Shown here one piece after another: positions 20,070 to 30,758 of a stretch of 64,000 nucleotides of DNA; the first letter of the stretch is position 1; every line of letters starts with the position of its first letter. The position numbers and the translations under genes are program-made. The notes below the pieces were generated by a model, which ran no database searches, was not told where the DNA came from, and worked only from the letters and a program-made list of their open reading frames with translations. Origin of the DNA: Effrenium voratum (lineage: Eukaryota > Sar > Dinophyceae > Suessiales > Symbiodiniaceae). The stretch spans positions 265,001 to 329,000 of the forward strand of contig CAUJNA010001724.1 in NCBI GenBank assembly GCA_963377175.1, written 5' to 3'.

Positions 20070-20690
20070 CCGATTTTCTGTTTTCTTTGCTTGCGAATCA
20101 GTGTTGGGAAGTTGTCTCGTGCTGCGCGCTTTTGCTTTCACGATCGCGCGTTAGTACGCGCAGTGCGCCTCCGCAGCTCCGGCACGACATTCGCAAGTTT
20201 TCAGTACAAAAGTAGTGCGAGAAGCGTGCTCCCGCAGCTCTGGCTGACAAATCGCAAGTTTTAAGTAATTACCAAAATGCTACGCGAAGAGCATTTCCAG
20301 AAGCGCGGCCGCGAAATCGCAAATTGTCAGTACAAAAGTAGCACGCGAAGTGCGCTCCCGCAGCGCTTCGGCTGAAAATGCGCAAGTTTTAAGTGCAAAT
20401 ATACGTGAAGAGCTTTCAGCTCCGGCTGCAAAATCGGTGCGCGAAGTGCGTTTCCATGGCTCCGGCCAAAGTTGTACGCGAAGTGCATTCTCGCAGCAGC
20501 TCCAGCTCCGAAAGTGGCAAGTGTTTTCGCGCAAAGGTAGTGTGCCAAGCGCGCTCGCGCAGCTCCAGCTCGAACATCGCAACTTCAATCTTTAAGTGCG
20601 AAAGTAATGTTCGGAAAGTGCGCTCTCGCATCTCCAGCGAAAATCGCAACTTGCAGGCGCAAAAGTAGTGTGCCAAGTACACTTCTGCAA
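20070..20690. repeat. degenerate tandem repeat of about 65-70 bp
   Basis: CGCAAGTTTTAAGTGCAAA, GTAGTGCGCGAAGTGCG and CTCCCGCAGCTCCGGCTG recur in this order about eight times with substantial drift. It adjoins the 73-bp array but its unit is not obviously the same. Confidence 0.7.
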
Positions 20691-20779
20691 CTAAAACCGC
20701 CAGCCTTCTTGCGCAGCATGGACAAGAGAGGTTGACAAGAGAAAGGGAAGTGAAAGGTTGGGTGAGAGAGGTTGCACAG

Positions 20780-20935
20780 CATCATGCGCGAGAGGGACCG
20801 TCACGCATAGCGTCATGCGCAGCATCATGCACGGCGTCATGCGCAACGTCACGCGCAGCATCGTGTGCAACATCATGCTTGTGCAGCATCATGCGCAACA
20901 TCACGCGTAGCTTCACGCGCGGCAGCGTCAACACA
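20780..20935. repeat. short GCGCARCRTCAT tandem repeat
   Basis: Around a dozen diverged copies of a 12-13-bp unit alternate GCGCAGCATCATGC, GCGTCATGCGCAACGTC and similar. Confidence 0.75.
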
Positions 20936-21328
20936 CAGCGTAGCGCGCAAGAGAAGTTGGCGGGGAATATGTTGATGTGTTTACGCTTACCTGCAGTGGG
21001 AGAGTGTCAAGAGTGTATTTAATGTCTTTCTATGCTTCCGGGCCACCCGTCGTCAAATTAAACCCAATACTATTTGGGGTCTCTTGCCGGGATATTTTTC
21101 CTGGGGCCTTAACTAAATGGAAGGCATCACTTCTTTCGACCGCCGATGCCGAGCCTTTGGGAAGTCGAAGACGCCTTGCCGTGCTTCAAGCGAAAGTTTT
21201 TGGAGGTGCCGAGCGTTCGGCTCCGCTTCCTCCGGACGCGCGGGAAGAGCCTTTTATTGAAAGCTCCAATCAGTGCTTCAGGTTTTGGAGGTTTCGGACA
21301 TTGGGGTTGGATTCTTGCTTGTCGTCTA
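20936..21328. other. no gene seen
   Basis: A moderately open plus-strand frame (20977-21492) runs into family A sequence and has no recognisable domain. Confidence 0.4.
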
Positions 21329-21543
21329 CGTGCTTCAACAAGTATGTATTGTATTTTCCCTTGTTGCTTTGGAAGGGACCTATCACTACTGACATTGGAC
21401 TTGAAGGCAAATGTAAGTGTTTGTGTTTGAGAAACCTCCACTTTCATTTGCTCAGGATACTTGTTTGTATTTCCCGGGTTTGTGTTAAATGAAATTGCTC
21501 ACTGCTGGTTTTTTTTTGGTTTGAGGGGACTGAAGCAAATGGA
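21329..21543. mobile_element. two adjacent family A copies
   Basis: The first (21329-21412) is worn: TATTTTCCCTTGTTGCTTTG, TATCACTACTGAC and an end AAGGCAAATG. The second (21447-21543) starts CATTTGCTCAGGATAC and ends GAGGGGACTGAAGCAAATGG. Together they look like a local duplication or repeated insertion. Confidence 0.6.
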
Positions 21544-21697
21544 GGTGGGGGCGTTGTAGATATTCCAGATGTTGCAGATCAACCCTTTGTTGGTTAACGT
21601 GCCCGCTGGTTTCGGGTGGCCGTCAGCACTCGCACAGATGGAGGCGTGCCAGACCTGCCTTTCATCAGGAGATCGAGAGGAGTGTTTTTGGAGCTTT

Positions 21698-21821
21698 CTA
21701 GGGGACACTTCCATTTCCATTTTTCCAGGGATCTGGATCTTTCCAGAAAATCATCAGAACTGCAGGGGAAACGGATCCGGTTTTTGAAAAAAACGAAAAG
21801 AATGGGGAATCAACCCCCAGA
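21698..21821. mobile_element. MITE-like element, family F
   Basis: TCTAGGGGACACTTCC at the left and GGGGAATCAACCCCCAGA at the right. The interior CCAGGGATCTGGATC is intact. Confidence 0.7.
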
Positions 21822-22352
21822 GCTTTGTTTGGAGCCTGCTTGGCATAGAGTTCGGCTAATCTGATTGGTAGTTGAATTGTTTCTGAGCTTGGTTTATGAT
21901 TTCATTGGCTTCCCACCGTGCCTCCCACCTGGAAGGGGCCTTTAATCAGAAGGTTGCCTTCAACATTTTGATTCGAAACAATGGCGAGTGGAGGACATTT
22001 CAGCCGGGCACACACAAATGCAAGCTGTTGTCGACACGGGCCTTTCTCATTTGTCCAAAGCCGACCAATAAATTGTGGGCTTCCCGGCTCCCTTTCTAGT
22101 AAGGTCCCAAAAGATCACAGTTGAGTGAGATTGCATACTTCCCCCATGTTGGTTTAATCATCCTTGCCCACATCAAGGGAACCGTTCCATCTATTTAGTT
22201 TCACATGATCCTAAGGGCGATGACCCTCCAATGCACACTTGCGGGCCCTCCAATGGAGAACCCCGACCCCTCAGGCGCTCTTGGAACCAACCAATTTTGA
22301 GGGCCCAAAATCAATGGGCACCCGTCGGGTAGTGTAACCTTTATTTCTAGCA
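21822..22352. other. no gene seen; family C-like fragment at 22051-22131
   Basis: TTGTCCAAAGCCGACC, TAGTAAGGTCCCAAAAGATC and AGTTGAGTGAG follow the family C order in worn form. Confidence 0.4.
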
Positions 22353-22459
22353 TGGTTGTTGTTGGGAAACATTTTACATGTTTGCTTATTGTGGCTTAGT
22401 GGGAAATTCCCACTTAACTGCTAAAATTTCAATTTTGCTCCCCTTCCAAAGTCAACCAA
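22353..22459. mobile_element. MITE-like element, family I
   Basis: Family I starts CATGGTTGTTGTTGGGAA and ends CCTTCCAACGTCAACCAAG, an imperfect inverted pair. The core is TTGCTTATTGTGGTTTAGTG, followed by CCACTTAACTGCTAAAAT. Other copies are at 23119, 25143, 26696, 32743 and 62509. Confidence 0.7.
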
Positions 22460-22664
22460 GCTAGCTCCCTCAAACGGCCCACTCTCGCTTGGATAGTTCG
22501 CCCGGGCCTCCAGAAGCGAATTTCTAATGAACTTTGCTCGCCCGGCACCAAGCCAGGCAGGTCGGAAAAGGAAACCCAAAAGAGGGGTTTGCAAGAACGT
22601 AGGTGTCGCTTTCCGTGTCCCAAAGCTGCCTGTCTTCAACATGGCGCTGAACGGGCCTGTTAGG

Positions 22665-22880
22665 TAAGGGGATTTTTTGATGGTTTGCTTCGCTTTTCGG
22701 AGCCACAAGATGGATCATTTGGCTGGAGCCATGCAACCTCAAGTCCGTGATCAATGCGTTTGTGGACATTTCTTCTGCCTGAGGGGCAATCGCCGCTTGG
22801 AATGGCTGCGCGCGGGACCTCTCAAAGAGAGCGTTTTCCTCAGCCGTCAGACCGCACGCCTGGAATTCGAAAAGAGGCGG
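22665..22880 (-). CDS. candidate exon, minus strand, unrecognised
   Basis: The minus strand reads FEFQACGLTAEENALFERSR, then AQPFQAAIAPQAEEMSTNAL and ITDLRLHGSSQMIHLVAPKS, a protein-like composition. A second open minus-strand stretch just upstream (about 22890-23060) carries a hydrophobic GVFGGFLGVLLVVSVAANVK segment that could be a membrane helix, in another frame. If both are real they would be separate exons. I recognise no family. Confidence 0.25.
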
Positions 22881-23118
22881 GCTCCTTGTATGGGCTTCCA
22901 AGACCGAGTGTCAATAACTAGGAACGCTTTGCCCATGGGAACCAGCAGTTTCACATTGGCAGCAACACTTACAACCAAGAGAACTCCAAGAAAACCGCCA
23001 AACACCCCCTTGGAGCTTCCGATTCCAAAGGAAAAGGTCCGCATGGCCTGGACGCATGCCCAGTGTCGACCAGCCCCCCAGCCCACCTTGCGTTGCGAAA
23101 TCCGCTTTTTCGCACCAC

Positions 23119-23322
23119 CATGGTTGTTGTTGGGAAACATTCTTCCCATTTTTGCTTATTGTGGTTTAGTGAAAAATCCCCACTTAACTGAAATTTAAGT
23201 GTTTGCTCCCCAAACCCAACGTCAACCAAGCCACTTTGAAACCAGTAGAAAACCATAACGTTTGTTGGTATTGTCAGGGGAAGCATCACCCCAAGGTTTT
23301 TTTTAGGTGGTGCAGGATAGGT
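23119..23322. mobile_element. family I element followed directly by a family D fragment
   Basis: CATGGTTGTTGTTGGGAAAC to CCCAACGTCAACCAAG (23119-23224) is family I. CACTTTGAAACC, TTTGTTGGTATTGTCAGGGG and AGGTGGTGCAGGAT (23225-23322) are family D1 in the same orientation as at 47037, without its outer ends. Confidence 0.65.
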
Positions 23323-23365
23323 GCCCCTTTGTGGATTACTTGGTGGCAAGCGCCCGTCCATCCAG

Positions 23366-23473
23366 TTCCTTAGTTTTCTTTAGCGCCTTTAGTTGGTTTA
23401 GTGGTTGGGTTTCCGGTTTTTATCCATTAAAAGTTGTTCATTTTTAGTCGGGGATCTGAGGACAGCCCAGATT
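23366..23473. mobile_element. MITE-like element, family L
   Basis: Family L has TTTAGTGTTTAGTGG near the left, CCACTAAAAGTT in the middle and AGCGGGGGATCTGARGRCAG and CCCAG at the right. Other copies lie at 34550, 34680 and 48270. Terminal inverted repeats are weak. Confidence 0.5.
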
Positions 23474-23563
23474 AGTTTGGATTGAACTCGATTATTGAAA
23501 GGAGCACCAACTAGCACAAGTGGCAACCGACGCACTTTCAGAGAGTTGCTTGGACAGATGCAG

Positions 23564-23664
23564 GCCATCGACCTTTAAACCTTTTGGTTTCTCTGATTTG
23601 GTCCATATTTCCTAGAAGTCCCAAAAAGGTTCACCTTCTGTTTCCAGGTGTTTTCAGCAAGTGA
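23564..23664. mobile_element. MITE-like element, family C
   Basis: CGACCTTTAAACCTTTTGG, TTTGGTCCATATTTCCTAGA and CCCAAAAAGGTTCACC are intact. The right end TTTTCAGCAAGTGA is slightly changed. Confidence 0.65.
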
Positions 23665-23695
23665 GCATCTATTTGTCCAAAGGTCGCCTGGTTCT

Positions 23696-23790
23696 GGGTC
23701 AACATTTAACCACCAGGGGACCGCAGGTTTTAGTCCTTGGTTCCATTTACCAGGCTTCTATTTGGGGTACCGTTTTTTGACCCACCCCCA
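23696..23790. mobile_element. MITE-like element, family K
   Basis: TGGGTCAACATTTAACCACC through GACCGCAGGTTTTAGTCC to TTTTTTGACCCACCC. Confidence 0.65.
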
Positions 23791-23982
23791 CCCAGGGTCA
23801 AGGTAACTTTCGTTCACGGCCCCTTCGAAGTTCGGCCGGGGTGAACGCTGGCACGATTTTTTTCAGGCGAATTCCACCCGTGCCTGCATTGGCGGCTCGG
23901 CTGCATTGGTGCAGCATGTCAATAATGGTTGGTTATTAAGATATACTCATGCAAATGGCTTTTTGATTTTACATAGAAACTA

Positions 23983-24017
23983 GTATACATATATATATAT
24001 ATAATATACATATATTT
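23983..24017. repeat. AT microsatellite
   Basis: TATACATATATATATATATA followed by ATATACATATATTTAG. Confidence 0.9.
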
Positions 24018-25072
24018 AGGGGGTTGTATTATGGTTGATACTTTTCACCAAGAGAGCATGTATGTGTGCCAAGTTGCCCAAAACAATTGGTACCTTGGCA
24101 AATGGACACAACGACTAACTCACCGGATTCATAGCTTCCCCGGGTTGATTTTGATGGGGGAGGAGTCTCCCTTTTTTAAGGGGAATCTTTTTGTGGGTGA
24201 CCACCCCCTATTTGTAGGAGTTGCCCAATGCGACTCGACCTTTTAGCCTTTTGTTTTTCCAATTTTGGCACCCATTTCTATAGTCATGGCCCCAACAGAT
24301 CAACCGAGCCGAGCCTTGGGAACCAAGCAGTTCCGGGTCGAAATGAGTTGCGAAGCCTTGCCAAGACAGGGCCGGGGTGTTGTAATGTGTCTGCTTTGGA
24401 GTCGTGTTCTACTGCATGGAAGCACATCGCTGTTGTTAGCCTTGCGATACCTCGGATTAGCACAGTGCTGCCAGCATTTGCTGGTCAGATGTTGGGCTTG
24501 GAAGATCTTGAATGCCAATTTGGCGGTTTTATGTGGGCATGCTGAGGCCAAATCATGGTCTACTGCCTCGACAATGCCGGGCCTCAAGTCGTTGAGTTTT
24601 TGAGGTTCGGTCAGCGTATGGGGGAGGGACATTGAGGCCTCAGGATTCATGACAAATCAGGGGGTGGGTGGGGGCGTGGCAAAATTGTGGGCGCAAAAGA
24701 CGGTTTCCCCAGAAGAATCTGGAAACGGCTTCATAGGTGCATTTTGTACATGGACTTGGACTGATCGCTCACGATGCTGGCCACGATGCCCGGGGTTTCA
24801 ATCACTCGCAAACCCAATGGAGATCTGAGAGAATGCTTCAGCTGAAATTTGGGACTGATCCCCAGTACTTGTACGTTCGGAGTGAGGTTGGCAAGTTTGA
24901 CACTTGCTGCTGTTACTCACGTTTCTTGTTTCGATCTTCCCTGCTTTTCGAACTCGGGTGAAGCAGGGGTTCACTTTTTTTCGGCCAGCGCGCTTCTCAA
25001 GTTCATCAGAGGTCAACATGGTCCAACAAAAACCGCAAAACCCAGGGACCCGTGCCTGGGGAAATTTCGCAA
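24018..25072. other. no gene seen
   Basis: A family C-like left end lies at 24236 (CGACCTTTTAGCCTTTTG). Frames at 24265-24650 are open on both strands, but neither shows a recognisable family. Unassigned otherwise. Confidence 0.4.
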
Positions 25073-25305
25073 CTAGGTCTCCCAGGCCCCAGTAGTGCCC
25101 TTTTACCAACTTTTTCGGGGGCCCTTACTTTAACCTCTCAACTCATGCTTGTTGTTGGGACACATTTTTGGCCCATTTCTGATCTTATTGTGGTTTAGTG
25201 GTTGATTCATCCAGCCACAAAAAGCTCCCCTCTCTCGAAACCCAGCCTAATTTTTTCGAGATGTTTCGCGAATTTTCGCTCCTCAAGCCCAACGTCAAGA
25301 ACCGG
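25073..25305. mobile_element. truncated family B element joined to a family I element
   Basis: AACTAGGTCTCCCAGG and GTAGTGCCCTTTTACC start a family B copy that breaks off after TTTAACCTCTCAACTC. TCATGCTTGTTGTTGGGACA then begins family I, recognisable to about TTTAGTGGTTGATTC, with a possible far end AAGCCCAACGTCAAG at 25288-25302. Confidence 0.55.
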
Positions 25306-25387
25306 AGCTCCCCAAACCCCAGTCGAGAGATCTGGTAATTGGGAGAGAGCGTTAGGGGCCATGGGGTCCAGAGTTCTGCCAGGACTT

Positions 25388-25550
25388 CCATTTGGTGAAA
25401 GGAATATGTTGTATTTCCCCCTGTTGGTTTTAAAGTTGGAATCGATTTCACTAGTGTTTTTTTTAAATTTCTACAGGAGACGTAGGCAAATGGAGGTAGA
25501 CGACTAGTGGGATTGTTTTTTTTTTCAGGGGACTTAGGCAAATGGAGGTA
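25388..25550. mobile_element. family A element with duplicated right end
   Basis: CCATTTGGTGAAAGGAATAT and the TTTCCCCCTGTTGG interior lead to a first right end GACGTAGGCAAATGGAGGTA (about 25479-25498). A second T-rich tract and CAGGGGACTTAGGCAAATGG with GAGGTAGACG follow at 25513-25556. About 45 bp, including the flanking GAGGTAGACG, are present twice. Confidence 0.7.
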
Positions 25551-25556
25551 GACGTT

Positions 25557-26695
25557 GTGGAGCTTGTGGACCTTGTAAATGGAGCGTGGTGAAACATGCC
25601 GGCACGTGTTTCGATTTGCGGGGTTCGTTTTTTGCTGGTCACCTTCGGTTTGTGCGTCGGCCATGCGGTCTTTTCCTTCCAGTGGATCCCAGTTGAGCAG
25701 TTCAGAGGTACCCTCAAGCACACGTTTATCGCTCGATGCCGACCGCCCCATTTCTCGTTTGAGGCGCGCGAGAGGGAAGCAGTGGTGCGACGACTCTTGG
25801 CGGCGCGGGCCCCGAGCCTCTGGAGTCAGAGACTCTGAGAGGTCACAGCGGGGGTTCATCGGTTAATACAGCAAATTGGTTTACCTATGTGTACCTCAGT
25901 TGTTCAGTGGCACCCTTTTTCTTGTTTTTTTTTTTTTTGGGGGGGGGGGGCTGCCCCACTAAAAATGGGCTTCCCCGAAAAGGGTTCCCGTTTTTTTGCA
26001 GGGTCACTGAACAACTGAGTTACCTCAAACATCAAGGTACTCCAAAGGTGCACAAATCACGGGTGGGCGAGGTTTCCAAGCACTGGCTAAAAGTGCGATT
26101 CCAGCGCGCCAAGCCTAAAGATCCAACTTAGATGCTTGGAGACAGTCTTAAAATCAAGATCACGTTTAGGGATGGGTTCTAGACGTATAGATATCATGCA
26201 CCACTACAAGGGGAAATGCTGTGCTTCAAGCTCAAGTTGGTGGCATACAGGCCTCCATAGCTACAACTCTGCTTCGGCATGTCCGTAGTACTGGGAGCTG
26301 CCTCTATATAGCCTTCACTGTTCTTGGCATGTTTTTTTGGTTTTTTAGTTTTTTGGTTCTGTTCATTTTTACTGGGGGTCTGCAAAAAACATTTTTTTCG
26401 CTACCATACCAAGAGTAGAGATGTAGCCACGATACGAACAAAGGCTATTTTCTCTGGGTTCTGTGGGGCTAGTGGAAACCTTTTTAGGTCCCGGAACACA
26501 AAAAGTTTAGGAAGCACCAACACCCGCGGTGGCATTTGCCGAGTCCCGAGTAAGTATGGAGATTCGAGCCAAGGAGCGAGGGATATTCAATTTTCGTGAA
26601 GTCCACATTAGACAGGGAGCTAAAAGAACAGAAGGCTTGCACATCGGCTAAAACAACATTTGCAAGTATGATTTTTGTGGCGTACCCGGGGTGTC
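25557..26695. other. no gene seen
   Basis: A GC-richer patch at 25600-25845 is open in two plus frames and one minus frame, none recognisable. A T then G homopolymer tract lies at 25925-25950. Confidence 0.4.
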
Positions 26696-26808
26696 CATGG
26701 TTGTTATTGGGAAGCATTTTACATTTTTGCTTATTGTGGTTTAGTGGTTGAAATCCCCACTTAGCTGCTAAAATATAAATTGTTGCTCCCCTTCCAACGT
26801 CAACCAAG
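26696..26808. mobile_element. MITE-like element, family I
   Basis: CATGGTTGTTATTGGGAAGC to CCTTCCAACGTCAACCAAG with the TTGTGGTTTAGTGGTTGAAA core. One of the best copies. Confidence 0.75.
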
Positions 26809-26917
26809 TGTCAAGGAAACAACCAGGTGACATGCACGGCATAGGTGTTTCCTGAAGGTTCCTTGCGGGGGTGAATTGAACCCCAGTTGTGGCACCCTTT
26901 TCTCCATAGGTGTCCTT

Positions 26918-27008
26918 TATAGGTTAGTTTGTTTGAACTGTTTAGGTTAATTTGTTTGAACTGTTTAGGTTAATTTGTTTGAACTGTTTAGGTCAGTTTG
27001 TTTGAACA
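26918..27008. repeat. 23-bp tandem repeat, nearly four copies
   Basis: GAACTGTTTAGGTTAATTTG recurs with a strict 23-bp period (GAACTG ends at 26940, 26963 and 26986). AACGACCTCACACGACCTCACACG just after is a separate 11-bp doublet. Confidence 0.85.
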
Positions 27009-27931
27009 TAGATTCTGGGTGAATTATAACGACCTCACACGACCTCACACGAACGAATTCACCCCAAATGGTGGTTTATGTGGGGAATAGCCACCCAAGC
27101 ACCCTATTTCAGGTTGGTGACATATTATAGTTCACCCAGATAGATTGAGCTGGTTCCCCTCTGGTTCGAATCATTTACCAGTGCCAGCTATTAGTCCACA
27201 AATACAGCCATGCTTTGCCCATCAGCTGACGTTCAAATCATGTGCAGTGAGTCCTCAGAGCAAGACTCAGTCAGCGAATTGATCTTTGATCTGACTTTTG
27301 GGTTTTCCCTTGGCCCAGTTGCAGAAACCCCAAATGGGGTGATCACCTTCTATTTCCGGCTTGTTTCGTTTTTTTTTTGCCCGTCTTTCCCTGAACCTTG
27401 GCGCGAGATTTTGGGCCGTGTCTTAGTCAGATATGGGCAGCCAATGGAGTCCTTCTGTCTCTCTTGTTTTTGGGGTTGCTGTGGATGGTTCCGAACTCCA
27501 TTTCGCACCACGCGATGGAACCGCGGTTGAAGCCATGGTTCGTTGGCATGTGCAAGAGGGAATCATCATTCATGTTTTCCAGGCTTTCTTAGGCGGCACG
27601 AGATTGACTTCGCAACCACCCAAAGCAACACTGAGGGCGGATGGCGTGCGCGCACCTCGCCCCGGCATTTGGCCATTTGCGGCTCCAGCCGTGTGGGGAC
27701 CATGCGATGAAGTCTGTCTTCGGTGGGTGGCTATGGACACTCGTCCGATGCGTCAGGAATGCGCTTGGGGCAGACCACACACAAGGGGATAGCTTTGCGC
27801 ATGTTCGAGGGGATTCCCCTTAAAAAAACAGCAAACAGGGGGTACCCTAACACCCCACCCCCCCCAAAAAGAAGAAGAAAAAAAGAAAAGATGAAACACA
27901 GAAACAAACACACACACACAACTGCCAAGAC
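27009..27931. other. no recognised gene; GC-rich patch at 27590-27780
   Basis: The GC-rich patch is open in two plus frames, one reading FGGWLWTLVRCVRNALGA. No family is recognised and the two frames cannot be ranked. A family C-like right part lies near 27335-27365. A CA run lies at 27906-27920. Confidence 0.35.
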
Positions 27932-28020
27932 CTCACTCCCTGAGTTCCTGGACTTGAAACCTTTGAGATCACACATGTAGTGGTAAGCAGAAAGTTCAGA
28001 CTTTCTACTGGGAAGTGAGA
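27932..28020. mobile_element. MITE-like element, family H
   Basis: CTCACTCCCTGAGTTCCTGG at the left; GAAAGTTCAGACTTTC and CTGGGAAGTGAG at the right. The core is GTAGTGGTAAG. Confidence 0.6.
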
Positions 28021-28697
28021 ATACATTTTCCCGGACTGTTTTTTGCTCCCACCCGCTCGTCTCTTAGAGTCTCCGCTTTGTACTTCTTTCTGTTTCTCCC
28101 CTCAAGCCATCCCGGACTGGGGCGTTGGCTGCGGGCATCTCATTGCCCGTGGAAAGCCTGCTCTCTCAAAATGTGTGGCTTCCTTTACACGGTAAAAGAA
28201 AGAGCTACACAAGCAAAGGGAACAAGACACCCTGCACACCCCCCGCCCCACCCTCGCAACGGCTTTTTTGGGTGGCACTCAGGGTTGTGGACATGGGTTT
28301 GAAGCAGCCGTGCGCACAACTCAATTTGCATCAATTATAGCGAGCTCAGGGTCAAAACGTGCTCATGTACAGGATGTAGGTCGGATGCTGTTAGATTTTA
28401 AGAGAATTCCGACCGAGGCAACCCTGCCCGCCCGCCGACAGAGCTTGTGACAGACAGCTGCGACACGCCTGTGACAGGCAGATATGACAGACAGCTCGGC
28501 TGTGACAGAGCCTGTGACCGACAGATGCGACACACAGCTGCGGCAGAGCCTGTTCTTTGACAGTCCGAAGCCTGGCTCCTGCCAGTGGTCAGGCTAGGAT
28601 AGCCGCGACAGCTTTCAGGGCGGATTGCTCGAAGTAAACTCATTTGCAAACCACGTCGAACCTTCTTCTTTTTGAGGGCTGGCTAATGAATTCATCA
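28021..28697. other. no gene seen; GACAGACAGCTG-type repeat at 28440-28560
   Basis: TGTGACAGACAGCTGCGACA and close variants recur five or six times between 28440 and 28560. The rest is unassigned. Confidence 0.5.
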
Positions 28698-28796
28698 AGG
28701 TCTTGCAGTAGTGCCCTTTTACCCTTTTTTGGGGGGAGGGTTCCCCTACTAAAACAGGATACAGAAAAATTCTAACGTCTCCACTAGAGGGCCTAG
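28698..28796. mobile_element. MITE-like element, family B
   Basis: AAGGTCTTGCAGTAGTGCCC at the left and CCACTAGAGGGCCTAG at the right. The CCCTTATT block is lost. Confidence 0.7.
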
Positions 28797-29092
28797 CCAT
28801 AATAGCGCTTCCCGCGGCTTCCCGCTGCTTTCTTAGGACCTGCTGCTCATCTGGAGACACCAGCCCGGATCGCCTCGATCGCCTGGATCGCCTTGAGCCG
28901 GAAGATTGGGCCGCGACGGCCTCGGACAAGTCAAGCGGTGAATGGATGGGTGTGCGGGGGAGCGTTGCCTTTTGAGTGGTTTCAGCGGGGCCAAGGGTTG
29001 GGTGGAAGTGTCCCGGGTAGAGAGAGTTTGTTTGTGGCTCTCCCCCTGGTTGCGCCGGCAAGACGGACCGAGACAGAGGCAAAGGCAGATGC

Positions 29093-29125
<33 letters not shown>

Positions 29126-30656
29126 GCGAGCGTGATAAGCTACACTTTGGCAAGGCAAATGTCCCATTTGGTGTCCCGCTATAGTGTGGTGGTTTGTCCT
29201 GGCATGTCCTGTCCTGTCCTCGCGCGCGTGCCTTGCCCTAGCTGACTCAACCAGCAGATTCATGCACGCTTTGCGCAAACTTTCTGGTAGATGACTCAGG
29301 ACGCATTGTTGATGATGCCAGCATCCTGTTTGGTGGACGGGACGGAAATTGCGTTTTTTGTTTCATCATGTTCGTTGGCACTATCGCGTTGGTACTTGTT
29401 TGCTACGTTCAACGCGTGCCGCTTGTCGGACGATCGCTGAGGATGCCATGGGTGCATCCCATGCCAAGATGTTCTGTGGATTGCAAAAAGGTCCCCCAAA
29501 AAAAAGGGTCACTTCGCAACATCCAAACATGGTGCCACAACCAACAGCCCAGCGAATCCTGCCGGATCGTGTCGTTAAAAAAACAAGAGGTATGCGCAAA
29601 GAAGCCAAGAACCATCCGCTGAGCCTGCGCCTTGCGCCTTGCCTGATGCTTCCAGATGTTTCTGACAATGGGTGTGTCTTGAAATAGGGGACCTCCAAAA
29701 GCATGGCGTTCTCTTTAGGTTCCCATGCCACTCCGAATCAAGGGAACGCCTGAGACAACCTAAAAACAAGTCACGCCCAGATTGTTTCCTTAGCCATCAC
29801 AAGCGAGACGCGCGCCAACCACAAACCAATGACAAAGGTCTGATGAAAAAGAGAAAAAATGGAGGAGACAAGCAAAGTACACGCGTTTCCCTTTGGGTTC
29901 CCTTTTAAGAATCACCAGAAAGGGGGGGGCGCCGCGCGGCAACAAACACCGCCCATGCCGAGGTGAGTCGGGCAGCTTGGCTGCAGCGGTGGGGTTTTCT
30001 GTTCAAAGACAAAAGCGCATGGGAATCGACGACTTTCGCACCCACGATGCCGGTCGAAGCCCTAGGAAACGAAGCTGAGGAGGGGATCCGTGTCTTTGGG
30101 TAGACTTTTTGTGTAGCCGTATGAAGCGGACGGCTGAGAAGAGCGACCAATTCCTTACCCCAAGTAGTGTATTCAAGCGGGCGGCCCCCCCCCCTCCCCC
30201 TTCACAAAAAAGACAAGAAAAACCACCCTCCCCGTTCGTGGGCTTTGTGCAAGGGAAACGGCGGCCGGATCCTGGGGCTGAGCGCCGTCACAGCTTAGAA
30301 AGAGGAGCCCAGGGCAGGGCAGAAAACCGCCTCGAAGGCTCACCTTCCCGGCAGCTCTTGCTCCGAAAAAAAACGTCATTGCAAGACAGCGCTCGAAGTC
30401 GGCCCATGCTACGAACGCATCCACTAGGCAAGCCCGCCAAATGCGCATGCAAGACGTTCAACCGAATATATTTTTCTGCCGTGCTGGCAGAAGGCCCAGC
30501 CTGCCGCTCGTCCGCAGGAAGTCCCAGCCAGGCTGCTAAGATTCGATCCACGGCTTCTGCAGCCCTCACGGCACCGCTCGGGGTACCACTCGGCACGCTT
30601 GAGCGGTCCATGGCAACACTTCACGCCTCCCCCCGCCCAAAGCGCACCAGCCGCTT
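28797..30656. other. no firm gene; microsatellite and one weak coding patch
   Basis: A GA run passing into GAGC repeats lies at 29092-29132. At 28855-28930 the plus frame TSPDRLDRLDRLEPEDWAA looks protein-like but is short. The patch at 30288-30611 is listed separately. No repeat family assigned elsewhere. Confidence 0.4.
30288..30611 (-). CDS. candidate exon region, minus strand, unrecognised
   Basis: The minus frame includes AVRAAEAVDRILAAWLGLPA followed by DERQAGPSASTAEKYIRLNV, helical and GC-rich at third positions. A second minus frame over 30370-30448 reads RIWRACLVDAFVAWADFERC, so an intron or frameshift may separate two exons. No family recognised. A plus-strand open frame covers the same bases but runs into the family A element. 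Confidence 0.25.
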   Translation of the reverse strand: MDRSSVPSGTPSGAVRAAEAVDRILAAWLGLPADERQAGPSASTAEKYIRLNVLHAHLAGLPSGCVRSMGRLRALSCNDVFFRSKSCREGEPSRRFSALPWAPLSKL

Positions 30657-30758
30657 CCATTTGCTTAAGAATATTTTTTCCCCTGTTGGTTTTAAATGGA
30701 ATCTATCACTACTGGAAATATGGTGTTTTGTTTTTTTTCAGGGGGCTTAAGCAAATGG
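30657..30758. mobile_element. MITE-like element, family A (best copy)
   Basis: Perfect 13-bp ends CCATTTGCTTAAG and CTTAAGCAAATGG enclose the full interior and the TTTTTTTTCAGGGGG tract. No clear target duplication flanks it. Confidence 0.85.

Noticed and set aside
17939..20264. Open frames of 300-694 codons on both strands, rich in Arg, Ser and Ala repeats
   Set aside because: They lie entirely in a 73-bp tandem array with few stop codons; the period is not a multiple of three and all frames look alike.
30109..30750. 213-codon plus-strand frame
   Set aside because: Its end lies in a family A element and the Pro/Arg-rich translation looks less protein-like than the opposite strand.
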